Below, one piece after another: positions 16,417 through 24,061 of a stretch of DNA of 38,090 nucleotides (positions are counted from its first letter, which is position 1; each line of letters opens with the position of its first letter). The notes beneath the pieces were generated by a model. It did not search any database and was not told the DNA's origin. It saw only the letters and a program-made list of their open reading frames with translations. Where the stretch lies: contig NZ_JAAGLU010000058.1 of assembly GCF_010550245.1 (NCBI RefSeq), positions 1 to 38,090 of the forward strand, read 5' to 3'. This DNA is from Streptomyces sp. SID12501. GTDB taxonomy: Bacteria; Actinomycetota; Actinomycetes; Streptomycetales; Streptomycetaceae. The position numbers were made by a program, and so were the translations under genes.

Positions 16417-16893
16417 TCAGCGGGGCAGGGGCGCGTTCTGGCGGTCCCGGGCGACCTGCTCGATCCGGTCCCGGATGAGCGCCATCTGCGTACGGGAGTT
16501 GCGGTTGATGTTGTCCGTCATCCACTCGTCGTCGACCGGGGCGTCGGGCTTCATCGCGAAGTCCTGCGTCCAGCGCATCTGGGTGCCGCCCGGCAGCTCC
16601 GTGTACTCCCACAGGATGTTCATGTGGGCGAAGGGGCCCGTCTCCACCCGGCGGGCCCGGACGGTCCGAGTGACCCGGTTCACGGTGCGTTCCGAGACCC
16701 AGCTCCAGACCTTGCCGTTGTCGTCCGGGAACATGGTCAGCCGGAAGGCCGTCGTGTCACCCTCGCGGGAGAGCACTTCGAGGGACGAGTACTCGGTGAA
16801 GAGCCGGGGCCAGTTCTCGATGTCGTTGGTGATGTCCCAGACGAGGTCGAGAGGGGCGTCGACGGTGATGGCGTTCTCGGTGTGTCCGGCCAC
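16417..16893 (-). CDS. Polyketide aromatase/cyclase, START-like (WhiE ORFVI-like)
   Basis: A 158-aa single-domain aromatase/cyclase of the TcmN N-terminal type with the helix-grip (START/Bet v1) fold. It folds the nascent poly-beta-ketone and aromatises the first ring(s). Recognisable segments are AGHTENAITVDAPLDLVWDI, NDIENWPRLFTEY, ETGPFAHMNILWEY and MRWTQDFAMKPDAP. The start is a GTG at 16893 with GGAG 7 bases upstream, placed inside the end of the ACP gene region (2 bases between ACP stop and this start). Position and length match whiE ORFVI. Confidence 0.92.
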   Translation of the reverse strand: MAGHTENAITVDAPLDLVWDITNDIENWPRLFTEYSSLEVLSREGDTTAFRLTMFPDDNGKVWSWVSERTVNRVTRTVRARRVETGPFAHMNILWEYTELPGGTQMRWTQDFAMKPDAPVDDEWMTDNINRNSRTQMALIRDRIEQVARDRQNAPLPR

Positions 16894-16895
16894 TT

Positions 16896-17156
16896 TCAGG
16901 CTCCAGCCTTGAGGGTGCTGTTGACGAGGTCGAGGAACTCCTGGGGCGTCCTGCAGCGCTCGGAGTCGGGGGGCAGCGAGCGGCCGTACTGGTTCTCCAG
17001 CTCGCCGACGATGCCGAGCAGGCCGAGCGAGTCGAGGCCGAGGATCCCGAAGGGGGTGTCCGAGGCCCGCTCCAGCTCTCCCGGGTCGACGGTGACGCCG
17101 GCTCCCCTCTTCATGAGGGCGGCCAGCTCGTCGTAGGTCACTTGGGTGGTGAGCAT
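16896..17156 (-). CDS. Acyl carrier protein of the type II PKS (WhiE ORFV-like)
   Basis: An 86-aa acyl carrier protein. Ser43 in LGLDSLGLLGIV is the expected 4'-phosphopantetheine attachment site. The first residues (MLTTQVTYDELAALMKR) and the end (LDLVNSTLKAGA) are typical of aromatic PKS ACPs. AAGGAGACACCCGC precedes the ATG. It lies between the chain-length factor and the aromatase, as in whiE, cur and sch clusters, and carries the growing chain to KS, aromatase and cyclase. Confidence 0.93.
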   Translation of the reverse strand: MLTTQVTYDELAALMKRGAGVTVDPGELERASDTPFGILGLDSLGLLGIVGELENQYGRSLPPDSERCRTPQEFLDLVNSTLKAGA

Positions 17157-17182
17157 GCGGGTGTCTCCTTCCCGCCCGGTGG

Positions 17183-18439
17183 TCATCGGGCGGAGTCGTC
17201 TCCACGGCGCACTACCAGCGCCGCGTTGGAACCCATCAGTCCCCGGCTGAGGACCAGGGCCGTGCGCGGCTCGGCGGGGCGAGCGCGGGACATCACCAGG
17301 TCGAGGTCGTGGCAGATGTCGAACACGTTGGGGGTGGGCGGGATCAGGCGGTGCTCCATGGCGAGCACCGCGGCGGCGATGTCCAGCACGGGCGCCCCGC
17401 AGTAGGCGCGCCCGATGCCGGTCTTGGGCGCCGTGACGGGAACCCTGGTGCCGTGTGCCCCGAGGGCGTCGGCGATGGCACCGGCCTCGGCGCGGTCCGC
17501 CTCCGGCACGCCCAGTGCGTCCGCGAACACGACGTCGATCTCCTCCGGGGCGCAGTCGGCCTCGTCGAGGGCGCCCCGGATCGCGTGGGCGAGCCCCTCC
17601 CGGGACCGGTCCCAGCGGGAGGCTCCGGTGAAGGTGGCGGCGTGGCCGGCGACGGTGGCCCGGACGGCCGCCCCCCGTTCCCGGGCGCGGTTCTCGTCCT
17701 CGACGACGAGCATGGCGCCGCCCTCCGCGGGCACGAACCCGCAGGCGCCCTTGGTGAAGGGCCGGTAGGCGCGGGCCGGGTCCTCGACGGTGCTGAGTTC
17801 GGCGTATCCGAGCTGGCAGACCATCGAGTACGGGGCGAGGGGTGCCTCCGCGCCGCCGACGACGACCGCGCCTGTGCCGCGCCGAACAGCCCGGGCGGCG
17901 TGGGCGACGGCGTCCAGACCGCCGGCCTCGTCGCTCGCGACCACCCCGCACGGCCCCTTGAAGCCGCCGCGGATGGAGATCTGGCCGGTGCTGGCGGCGT
18001 AGAACCAGGCGATGGACTGGTACGGGCCGACGTACCGGGATCCCTGACCCCACAGCTTCTGGAGCTCCCGCTGCCCGAACTCGCCGCCACCGGACCCGGC
18101 CGCGGTGACCACACCGATGTCGAACGGCTCGGTGGGCTCGCCCCGGCCGATTCCGGCGTCGTCGAGGGCGAGTGCGGCGGCTGCCATGGCGAAGTGGCTG
18201 AACGGGTCGGTCTGGACGAGGAAACGTTCCTCGATGAGGCCTGCGGCGTCGAAGCCCCGGACCTCCCCGGCCACCCGGAGCGGCAGGTGTCCACAACCGT
18301 CACGGGTGATCCCGTCCAGGACGAAGAGGCCTTCGCCGACGGCCTTCCAGTACGCGTCGGTCCGCAGACCATTGGGCGCGATCACACCGATCCCGGTGAT
18401 GGCCGCGCGTGAGGTGCGCCGAGTGGGCTGAGTGTTCAT
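17183..18439 (-). CDS. Chain-length factor, KS-beta (WhiE ORFIV-like)
   Basis: A 418-aa ketosynthase-like subunit that pairs with KS-alpha and sets polyketide length. It has the thiolase-fold opening AAITGIGVIAPNGL and lacks the catalytic cysteine: the aligned segment reads VVASDEAGGLDA, so Glu171 occupies the position that is Gln in most chain-length factors (as in AEQAGGLDA). The C-terminal TPNVFDICHDLDLV and TALVLSRGLMGSNAALV are typical. Its ATG overlaps the KS-alpha stop (ATGA), giving the strict coupling usual for the heterodimer. By analogy with WhiE the product would be a long chain of about 24 carbons, but this cannot be read from sequence. Confidence 0.93.
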   Translation of the reverse strand: MNTQPTRRTSRAAITGIGVIAPNGLRTDAYWKAVGEGLFVLDGITRDGCGHLPLRVAGEVRGFDAAGLIEERFLVQTDPFSHFAMAAAALALDDAGIGRGEPTEPFDIGVVTAAGSGGGEFGQRELQKLWGQGSRYVGPYQSIAWFYAASTGQISIRGGFKGPCGVVASDEAGGLDAVAHAARAVRRGTGAVVVGGAEAPLAPYSMVCQLGYAELSTVEDPARAYRPFTKGACGFVPAEGGAMLVVEDENRARERGAAVRATVAGHAATFTGASRWDRSREGLAHAIRGALDEADCAPEEIDVVFADALGVPEADRAEAGAIADALGAHGTRVPVTAPKTGIGRAYCGAPVLDIAAAVLAMEHRLIPPTPNVFDICHDLDLVMSRARPAEPRTALVLSRGLMGSNAALVVRRGDDSAR

Positions 18440-19704
18440 CGGGTCCTCCCGCCCGGCCCCGTCAGCAGCACGGCCGACTGGAAGCCGCCGAATCCGCTGC
18501 CGACGGAGAGCACGTTCCTGAGCCTGTGCTGGCGCGCGGTGCGCGGCACGTAGTCCAGGTCGCACTCGGGGTCGGGTGTCTCGTAGTTCGCCGTCGGCGG
18601 GACGACCTGGTGCTTCAGCGCCAGGACGCACGCGACGATCTCGATCGCGCCGATCGCGCCCAGTGAGTGACCCACCATGGATTTGATGGAGCTCATGGGT
18701 GTGTCGTAGGCGTGGGCGCCCAGGGACCGCTTCACCGCGGCGGTCTCGTGCCGGTCGTTCTGTTTGGTGCCCGAGCCGTGCGCGTTGACGTAGTCGATCA
18801 GCGTGGGGTCGAGGCGGGCCTGGTCGAGCGTGGAGTCGATCGCCCGGGCCATCTCCAGTCCCTCGCCGGTCAGACCGGTCATGTGGTAGGCGTTGCCGAA
18901 CGTGGCGTAGCCGCCGACCTCGCAGTAGATGTGGGCGCCGCGCGCCCGGGCGTGCTCGTACTCCTCCAGTACGAGGACCGCCGCGCCCTCGCCCATCACG
19001 AAGCCGTTGCGGCGGGCGTCGAAGGGCTTGGAGGCGTGTTCGGGGTCGTCGTTGTTGTCCGACGTCGCCTTGATGGCGTCGAAGCAGGCCATGGTGATCG
19101 GCGATATCGGCGAGTCCGCCGCTCCTGCGATGCAGATGTCGGCCCGACCCTCCTCGATGGTGTGGAAGGCGTAGCCGACCGCGTCGATCCCGGAGGTGCA
19201 GCCGGTGGAGACGGTCTGCACCGGACCCTGGGCGCCGAACTGTTCGGCGACCACCGAGGCGAGGGTGCTCGGCGAGAACGCCCGGTGCAGCTGCGGGTCG
19301 GCGCCACGGTGGTCCACGTCCCACCGCTGTCCGCCCGCGCTGACCTTGACGTAGTCGTGCTCCAGGCGGGTGGTGCCGCCGACGGCGCTGCCCAGGGAGA
19401 CCGCGACGCGCCAGGGGTCCTGCGTGCCGGTGTCGAGTCCGGAGTCGCCGACGGCCTCGGCGGCGGCGACCATGGCGAACTGGATGTAACGGTCGGCGTG
19501 CTGGCTCAGCTCCGGGTCCAGACCGTGCGCGAACGGGTCGAAGTCGCATTCGGCGGCGATGCGCGAACGCAGTCCCGCCGGATCGAACAGCGTGATGCCC
19601 CGGGTCGCGGTACGGCCGCCGGCGAGGAGGTCCCAGAACGCCGTGGCCCCGGTGCCGCCTGGAGCGACCACACCGATACCGGTGACAGCCACCCGCCGGG
19701 TCAC
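18436..19704 (-). CDS. Ketosynthase KS-alpha of the type II PKS (WhiE ORFIII-like)
   Basis: A 422-aa beta-ketoacyl synthase that extends the polyketide from malonyl-ACP. Cys169 in VQTVSTGCTSGIDAVGYAF is the nucleophile. The two histidines are in YVNAHGSGTKQNDRHET and MVGHSLGAIGAIE; Lys in SSIKSMVGH completes the site. GTGxGxF-like GSGFGGFQSAVLL closes the fold. The GTG start overlaps the cupin stop (GTGA) and its stop overlaps the chain-length factor start. The spore-pigment assignment rests on the flanking cupin and SchA/CurD-like genes. Confidence 0.95.
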   Translation of the reverse strand: MTRRVAVTGIGVVAPGGTGATAFWDLLAGGRTATRGITLFDPAGLRSRIAAECDFDPFAHGLDPELSQHADRYIQFAMVAAAEAVGDSGLDTGTQDPWRVAVSLGSAVGGTTRLEHDYVKVSAGGQRWDVDHRGADPQLHRAFSPSTLASVVAEQFGAQGPVQTVSTGCTSGIDAVGYAFHTIEEGRADICIAGAADSPISPITMACFDAIKATSDNNDDPEHASKPFDARRNGFVMGEGAAVLVLEEYEHARARGAHIYCEVGGYATFGNAYHMTGLTGEGLEMARAIDSTLDQARLDPTLIDYVNAHGSGTKQNDRHETAAVKRSLGAHAYDTPMSSIKSMVGHSLGAIGAIEIVACVLALKHQVVPPTANYETPDPECDLDYVPRTARQHRLRNVLSVGSGFGGFQSAVLLTGPGGRTR

Positions 19705-20183
19705 CGTATGGCCCCGCTCCGCTCGGACCGCTGTCCGTGGTCCGGAGCGAGCCGGTCCGGCCCGCCGACGGCGAACTCCGTGCCGGGTACGGCGGTTTCG
19801 GTCACCTCCGTGTCGACGTGCCCGAGACTGGGACGCGGGGCGAGCGGGCCCAGGTGGAAGACCATGCGGGCCTCCACGTCACCGACGTTGCGGAAGCGGT
19901 GGCGCACGTCGATCGGGATCAAGAGGCCCTGATCGGGCCTGAGGGCGTGCGTCTCGCCGTCCAGGTCCACTTCGAGGCTGCCTGCGACGACGTACACGAA
20001 CTCCTCGGAGTACGGGTGGTAGTGCTCACCGATGCGCTCACCGGGCTGGACGATCGCCAGGCCCATGAAGCCGCTGGTGGAACCCACCGTGGCGGGCGTG
20101 AGCATCGCCCGCAGGTCGCCTCCGCGTCTGCGGTTGGGTTCTGTCTCGCTCAGGTCCACGATGCATGGGTGCTGCTTGTTCAT
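19701..20183 (-). CDS. Cupin-domain protein of the pigment cluster (WhiE ORFII-like)
   Basis: A 160-aa single cupin. Motif 1 is GEHYHPYSEEFVYVVAGSLEV (metal ligands HxH and Glu), motif 2 PIDVRHRFRNVGD. The equivalent protein is a conserved part of whiE, cur and sch spore-pigment operons; cupins there are thought to be metal-dependent oxygenases or cyclisation helpers, without proof for this gene. The ATG at 20183 with GGAGG 8 bases upstream is preferred to a GTG 9 bases earlier. Confidence 0.88.
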   Translation of the reverse strand: MNKQHPCIVDLSETEPNRRRGGDLRAMLTPATVGSTSGFMGLAIVQPGERIGEHYHPYSEEFVYVVAGSLEVDLDGETHALRPDQGLLIPIDVRHRFRNVGDVEARMVFHLGPLAPRPSLGHVDTEVTETAVPGTEFAVGGPDRLAPDHGQRSERSGAIR

Positions 20184-20261
20184 GGTTGACACCTCCGGGT
20201 GGGGCAGGGACGTCGTCGTCCGGGTGGGGCGGGGCGGCGCGGAGAGCGCCGCGACGGTCCG

Positions 20262-21386
20262 TCAGGAACGCGCCGAGCTGCGGTCGGTGACGGGCATCAT
20301 GTCGGCGTGCGACAGGAGGCGGTTGAGGTTGCGGTCCGTCTCCAGGGAGCCCTCGACACCGATCGCGGCGCCGTCGAGGAGACGCTCCAACTCGGCTGCT
20401 TTCCCGGGGCCCTTGAGGCCGAGGGAGGACATCGGGTCGGCATCGAGTTCGCCGGTGATGTCGACGAGCCTGACAACGATGTCATCCCGCTGGAAGACGG
20501 TGCTGCCGTACACCGGGCTGCGCGGGTCGTCCGCCGCGGCCTCGTCCTGGTGGGCGAGCAGCTTGGCCAGGTCCATCCCGCGGCCCTCCTTCGCCGGGTA
20601 GTACAGCGCGTGCCGCCGCAGTCCGGCGGGTGCCTGCTCGGCGGAGACCACGTGGTGGACGGCCGGGAGCGCGGCCCGGGTGAAGAAGACCCGCGCCGAG
20701 TCGGGGTCGCTGAGGTCCCGGTCCTGTTCCAGGTACGGGTTGATGGCCTCCTCGACCGCCCGCACCTCGGGCTGGCGGGCGACGTGGCGCAGCGCCGCGA
20801 GGAGGTCACCCTCGACCTCGACGGCCCGCACGACGCGGTTGCCGTGCATGAAGAGGGAGGTACGGCGCAGCCGGGTGGTGTCGTCGACCTGGGCCTCGGG
20901 CGAGGTGTAGCCGGCCAGGATCTCGGCGACCTTCGACTCGGAGCCCGGCTTGACGGTGAAGGTGAGCGCGTGGCGTGCGACACCGTCGCCCACGCGGGCC
21001 GCCACCTGCATGCCCGCTTTCGACTGCTCCGGCGTGAGGGGGGCGTTGGGGGTCGTCTCCCGGACGATGCTGTAGCGCATCGACCGGGTGTCCCTGACGC
21101 AGCTGTGCATCGGCCGGACGGTCTCGACGTGCTCCTCGCTGTTCACCCAGGCGAGGAAGGGTGGGGCGCTCTCCCACTCGCTGGTGATGAGCCACTGAGA
21201 GGGGTTCTCGATCGACTGGCAGAGCTGGTCACTGAGGTGACCGGGCACGGACGCGACCTGGTTGCGCATGAGTTCGTAGGCGTCCAGGAACTGCTGCTGG
21301 GCTCCTTCGTACAGGTCGAGCAGCAGGATCACCCGCAGCCTGGAGCCGTCGAACGCCGACTGCGATATGCGTCCCGAGATGGTCAT
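20262..21386 (-). CDS. SchA/CurD-like protein with monooxygenase-like domains (WhiE ORFI-like)
   Basis: A 374-aa protein, first gene of the pigment operon. The N-terminal part (LRVILLLDLYEGAQQQFLDA ... WLITSEWESAPPFLAWVNSEEH, residues about 15-80) looks like an ABM-type dimeric alpha/beta-barrel domain. The rest carries the SchA/CurD-like domain (RHALTFTVKPGSESKVAEIL; RHALYYPAKEGRGMDLAKLL), which seems internally repeated, each unit including a TSLFMHGN or GSTVFQRDD strand. The family is known only from aromatic polyketide spore-pigment loci; its chemistry is not established. GAGGAGAGGTGC precedes the ATG. The reading frame stays open far upstream, but conserved sequence starts here. Confidence 0.88.
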   Translation of the reverse strand: MTISGRISQSAFDGSRLRVILLLDLYEGAQQQFLDAYELMRNQVASVPGHLSDQLCQSIENPSQWLITSEWESAPPFLAWVNSEEHVETVRPMHSCVRDTRSMRYSIVRETTPNAPLTPEQSKAGMQVAARVGDGVARHALTFTVKPGSESKVAEILAGYTSPEAQVDDTTRLRRTSLFMHGNRVVRAVEVEGDLLAALRHVARQPEVRAVEEAINPYLEQDRDLSDPDSARVFFTRAALPAVHHVVSAEQAPAGLRRHALYYPAKEGRGMDLAKLLAHQDEAAADDPRSPVYGSTVFQRDDIVVRLVDITGELDADPMSSLGLKGPGKAAELERLLDGAAIGVEGSLETDRNLNRLLSHADMMPVTDRSSARS

Positions 21387-21656
21387 CCGGCGCACCTCTC
21401 CTCTTCGTTGTGGAAGTCCGTCGTGGTCGGGCGGGGAGCGACCGTGGTGTCCGAAGTGCCGGGGCCGCCATGAGCCGATCGTTGACGCGAGTGGCGATGT
21501 GCGCGACTCCCGCGGGGTCGGGCGGGTGAACCGTGCGCCATCCGGGTGCCTCCGGCGGGCGGAACGGTTCCCGGGGAGGCACTGTGCAGGGGCATCCCAT
21601 CGCTGACCCGCGTCCCGGCAGTGACCGGCGGAGACCCGCAGACACAGGAGGCATTC
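21387..21656. promoter_or_regulatory. Divergent promoter region of the spore-pigment cluster
   Basis: This 270-bp spacer separates the pigment operon from the divergent hydroxylase, as whiE P1/P2 do in Streptomyces coelicolor, where the hydroxylase promoter depends on a sporulation sigma factor. GGTTCCCGGGGAGGC and neighbouring G-rich segments are present, but I cannot place a reliable -10/-35. AGGAGG is 5 bases before the hydroxylase ATG. Confidence 0.5.
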
Positions 21657-23336
21657 ATGAACCGCGCGGAAGAGGCCGACGGCACAGGCGGCCACCACGC
21701 ACCCGTCCTGATCGTCGGCGGCTCCCTGGTGGGGCTGTCCACCTCCCTGTTCCTCGGGCGTCTCGGCGTGCCGCACACGCTCGTGGAGCGTCACTCGGGC
21801 ACCTCGATCCATCCACGTGGGCGCGGGAACAACGTGCGCACCATGGAGCTCTTCCGGGTGGCCGGGGTGGAGCGGCGCATCGAGGAAGCGGCGTCGGTCC
21901 TGGCGGACAACCACGGCATCCTGCAGACGCCGGGCCTGGTGGGCGACGTGGGCGAGTGGCTGTTCAAGGAGATCGACCCCGGCGGCGGGCTCGCCCGGTT
22001 CAGCCCCAGCGGGTGGTGCCTGTGCAGCCAGAACGACCTGGAGCCGGTCCTGCTGGAGAGTGCGCGGGCGCTCGGCGGGGATCTGCGGTTCTCGACCGAG
22101 CTGATGTCGTTCGAGCAGGACCCCGACGGGGTGACCGCTCGGCTCAAGAGCCGGGATACCGGTGAGCACACGACCGTCCGGGCGGACTACCTCGTCGCGG
22201 CGGACGGTCCGCGCAGCCCCGTCCGCGAGCAGCTCGGCATCGGGCAGAACGGCCCCGGCGACCTGTTCCACAACGTGAGCATCACCTTCACCTCCCGCGG
22301 CCTCGCGGACGTGGTCGGCGACCGGCGCTTCATCGTCTGCTACCTGACCAGCCCGGACGCCGACGGTGCCCTGCTGCCGGTCGACAACCGGGAGCGCTGG
22401 GTGTTCCACGCGCCGTGGCACCCCGAACAGGGCGAGACGATCGAGGAGTTCACCGACGAGCGGTGCCGGGAGCACATCCGGCGGGCCGTCGGCGTACCGG
22501 ACCTGGACGTGGAGATCACCGGCAGGGCCGCCTGGCACGCCGCCGAGCGGGTCGCCGAACGGTACGCGGACCGCCGGGTGTTCCTCGCCGGCGACTCGGC
22601 CCACGAGATGTCCCCCACCGGGGCGTTCGGCTCGAACACCGGTATCCAGGACGCCCACAACCTCGCCTGGAAGCTGGCCGCCGTACTGGGTGGCTGGGCG
22701 GGTCCCGGTCTGCTGGGGTCGTACGACATGGAGCGCAGGCCGGTCGCGGAGGCGACGAGCGCCTGCGCCTCCGCACGGTCGGTCGAGCACAGCCATCCCG
22801 GGTACACACCCGCTCCGGGAGCCGGCGGCCCTGGCGGCCCCGGAGGCCCTGGCGGCAGGAAGGGCGGAATCCTCAACGTGGCCCTCGGTTACCGCTATCC
22901 GCGGGGCGCGGTCCTGGGCGCCGATCAGGCGGTACCGGTCGTGCCCGAGGGTGTGCGGCTGACGGGTGAGCCCGGCAGCAGGGCTCCCCACCTGTGGCTG
23001 AACCGCGCCGGCACCCGGATCTCCACACTCGACCTGTACGAGGGCTCGCTGGTGCTCCTCAGCTCGGCGGGCGCGGCCGACGGATGGCACGACGCTGCGA
23101 CCGAGGTCGCGCGACAGCTGTCGGTGCCGCTCGACTCGTACCGGATCGGCAGCGGACCGGACGCCGAGCTGTCCCCCGCGAGCGACCTGGAGTGGGCGGA
23201 GGCCCATGGCGTCACCCCCGAGGGGGCGGTGCTGGTGCGCCCCGACGGGTTCGTCGCCTGGCGCTCCGAAGGGCCGTCGGCGGACCCCGGGGCCGTGTTG
23301 CGAGCGGCCCTTTCGGCGTTGCTTGACCGGGACTGA
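21657..23336 (+). CDS. FAD-dependent polyketide hydroxylase (WhiE ORFVIII-like)
   Basis: A 559-aa flavoprotein monooxygenase of the PHBH/aromatic hydroxylase group, expected to hydroxylate the pigment polyketide with NADPH and O2. The N-terminal dinucleotide fold is PVLIVGGSLVGLSTSLFLGRLG, followed by ERHSGTSIHPRGRGNN. The DG-type motif is LVAADGPRSPVREQLG, and the second FAD motif is VFLAGDSAHEMSPTGAFGSNTGIQDAHNLAWKLA. A Gly/Pro-rich run (GGPGGPGGPGGRKGG, about residues 390-404) separates it from a thioredoxin-like C-terminal domain (LYEGSLVLLSSAG ... AVLVRPDGFVAWRSEG). Transcribed away from the pigment operon, as in whiE. Confidence 0.93.
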   Translation: MNRAEEADGTGGHHAPVLIVGGSLVGLSTSLFLGRLGVPHTLVERHSGTSIHPRGRGNNVRTMELFRVAGVERRIEEAASVLADNHGILQTPGLVGDVGEWLFKEIDPGGGLARFSPSGWCLCSQNDLEPVLLESARALGGDLRFSTELMSFEQDPDGVTARLKSRDTGEHTTVRADYLVAADGPRSPVREQLGIGQNGPGDLFHNVSITFTSRGLADVVGDRRFIVCYLTSPDADGALLPVDNRERWVFHAPWHPEQGETIEEFTDERCREHIRRAVGVPDLDVEITGRAAWHAAERVAERYADRRVFLAGDSAHEMSPTGAFGSNTGIQDAHNLAWKLAAVLGGWAGPGLLGSYDMERRPVAEATSACASARSVEHSHPGYTPAPGAGGPGGPGGPGGRKGGILNVALGYRYPRGAVLGADQAVPVVPEGVRLTGEPGSRAPHLWLNRAGTRISTLDLYEGSLVLLSSAGAADGWHDAATEVARQLSVPLDSYRIGSGPDAELSPASDLEWAEAHGVTPEGAVLVRPDGFVAWRSEGPSADPGAVLRAALSALLDRD

Positions 23337-23349
23337 CCATTCGACACAC

Positions 23350-23384
23350 TTCCGTGCACGGAAACTTCGCTTCCGTGCACGGAA
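23350..23384. promoter_or_regulatory. Tandem 14-bp palindromic operator
   Basis: Two identical copies of the perfect palindrome TTCCGTGCACGGAA (23350-23363 and 23371-23384), each followed by AC, are spaced 21 bp start to start, about two helical turns. They lie 14 bp after the hydroxylase stop and 42 bp before the GNAT gene, which has no clear Shine-Dalgarno sequence. This is the layout of a cooperative dimer-binding repressor site; the regulator is unknown. Confidence 0.6.
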
Positions 23385-23426
23385 ACGAGTTCGCCAGACG
23401 GGTCGCCGCTCTGCTTGGCTCGCCCC

Positions 23427-23852
23427 ATGAGTGATCTGCGCATCCGCCCAGCGACCCACGCGGACATCGACTCCGTGCTGCGATTCTGGCGCGAGTCCGC
23501 CGAGGGGACCAGCATCAGCGATGATCGTGACGGCGTGACCCGACTCGTCGACCGTGACCCCGAAGCCCTGCTCCTCGCGGAGCGCGACGGCGTGCTGTCG
23601 GGCACCGTGATCGCCGGTTTCGACGGCTGGCGCTGCCATCTCTACCGGCTCGCGGTGCACCCGGATCGACGTCGGCAGGGCATCGGTTCGGCGCTGCTGG
23701 CCGCCGCCGAGGAACGGTTCGTACGACTGGGCGGGCGGCGCGTGGACGCCATGGTGCTGGAGCGCAACGAGAGGGGGCAGCATGCATGGCGTGCGGCCGG
23801 GTACGGGGCCGAGGAGCATTGGCGGCGCTGGGTGAAACCCCTCACCGACTGA
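23427..23852 (+). CDS. GNAT-family N-acetyltransferase
   Basis: A 141-aa acetyltransferase. The acetyl-CoA-binding motif A is LYRLAVHPDRRRQGIGSALLAAAEERF (QxxGxG/A pattern in RRQGIGSA), preceded by the beta-strand GTVIAGFDGWRCH and followed by VDAMVLERNERGQHAWRAAGY, the usual motif B. The substrate is not inferable. ATG at 23427 matches the family start (MSDLRIRPATHADIDSVLRF). It stands alone between the pigment hydroxylase and the HlyC/CorC pair and is preceded by a tandem palindrome. Confidence 0.87.
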   Translation: MSDLRIRPATHADIDSVLRFWRESAEGTSISDDRDGVTRLVDRDPEALLLAERDGVLSGTVIAGFDGWRCHLYRLAVHPDRRRQGIGSALLAAAEERFVRLGGRRVDAMVLERNERGQHAWRAAGYGAEEHWRRWVKPLTD

Positions 23853-23892
23853 GCCACTTTGCGCATCCTTTACTATTGGCGGACCGGTTTCT

Positions 23893-23936
23893 TCTCCGAC
23901 ACGTCTCCGATACGTCTCCGATACGTCTCCGAACAT
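23893..23936. repeat. 11-bp direct repeats (TCTCCGATACG) before the HlyC/CorC genes
   Basis: Four head-to-tail units with period exactly 11 bp: TCTCCGACACG, TCTCCGATACG twice, then TCTCCGAACAT; further degenerate units continue to about 23952. They start about 40 bp after the GNAT stop and about 170 bp before the next gene. One-turn spacing suggests an array of protein sites or a slippage-prone leader. Confidence 0.7.
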
Positions 23937-24061
23937 CTTCGATACCTCTCCGAGGAAAGGTGTGAACGTCCGCCCATGGGCGAGCCTCCCAGTAGCGACA
24001 GCACCACTCGACGTCGAGCGATCCCGCCGGCCCTGCCCGATCATGGGACGGAGGTGACCCG

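Noticed and set aside
21387..24044. Minus-strand frame open for over 1200 codons upstream of the SchA/CurD-like gene
   Set aside because: It lies antisense to the FAD hydroxylase and the GNAT gene, which have clear domains. Conserved sequence and a ribosome-binding site begin only at 21386.
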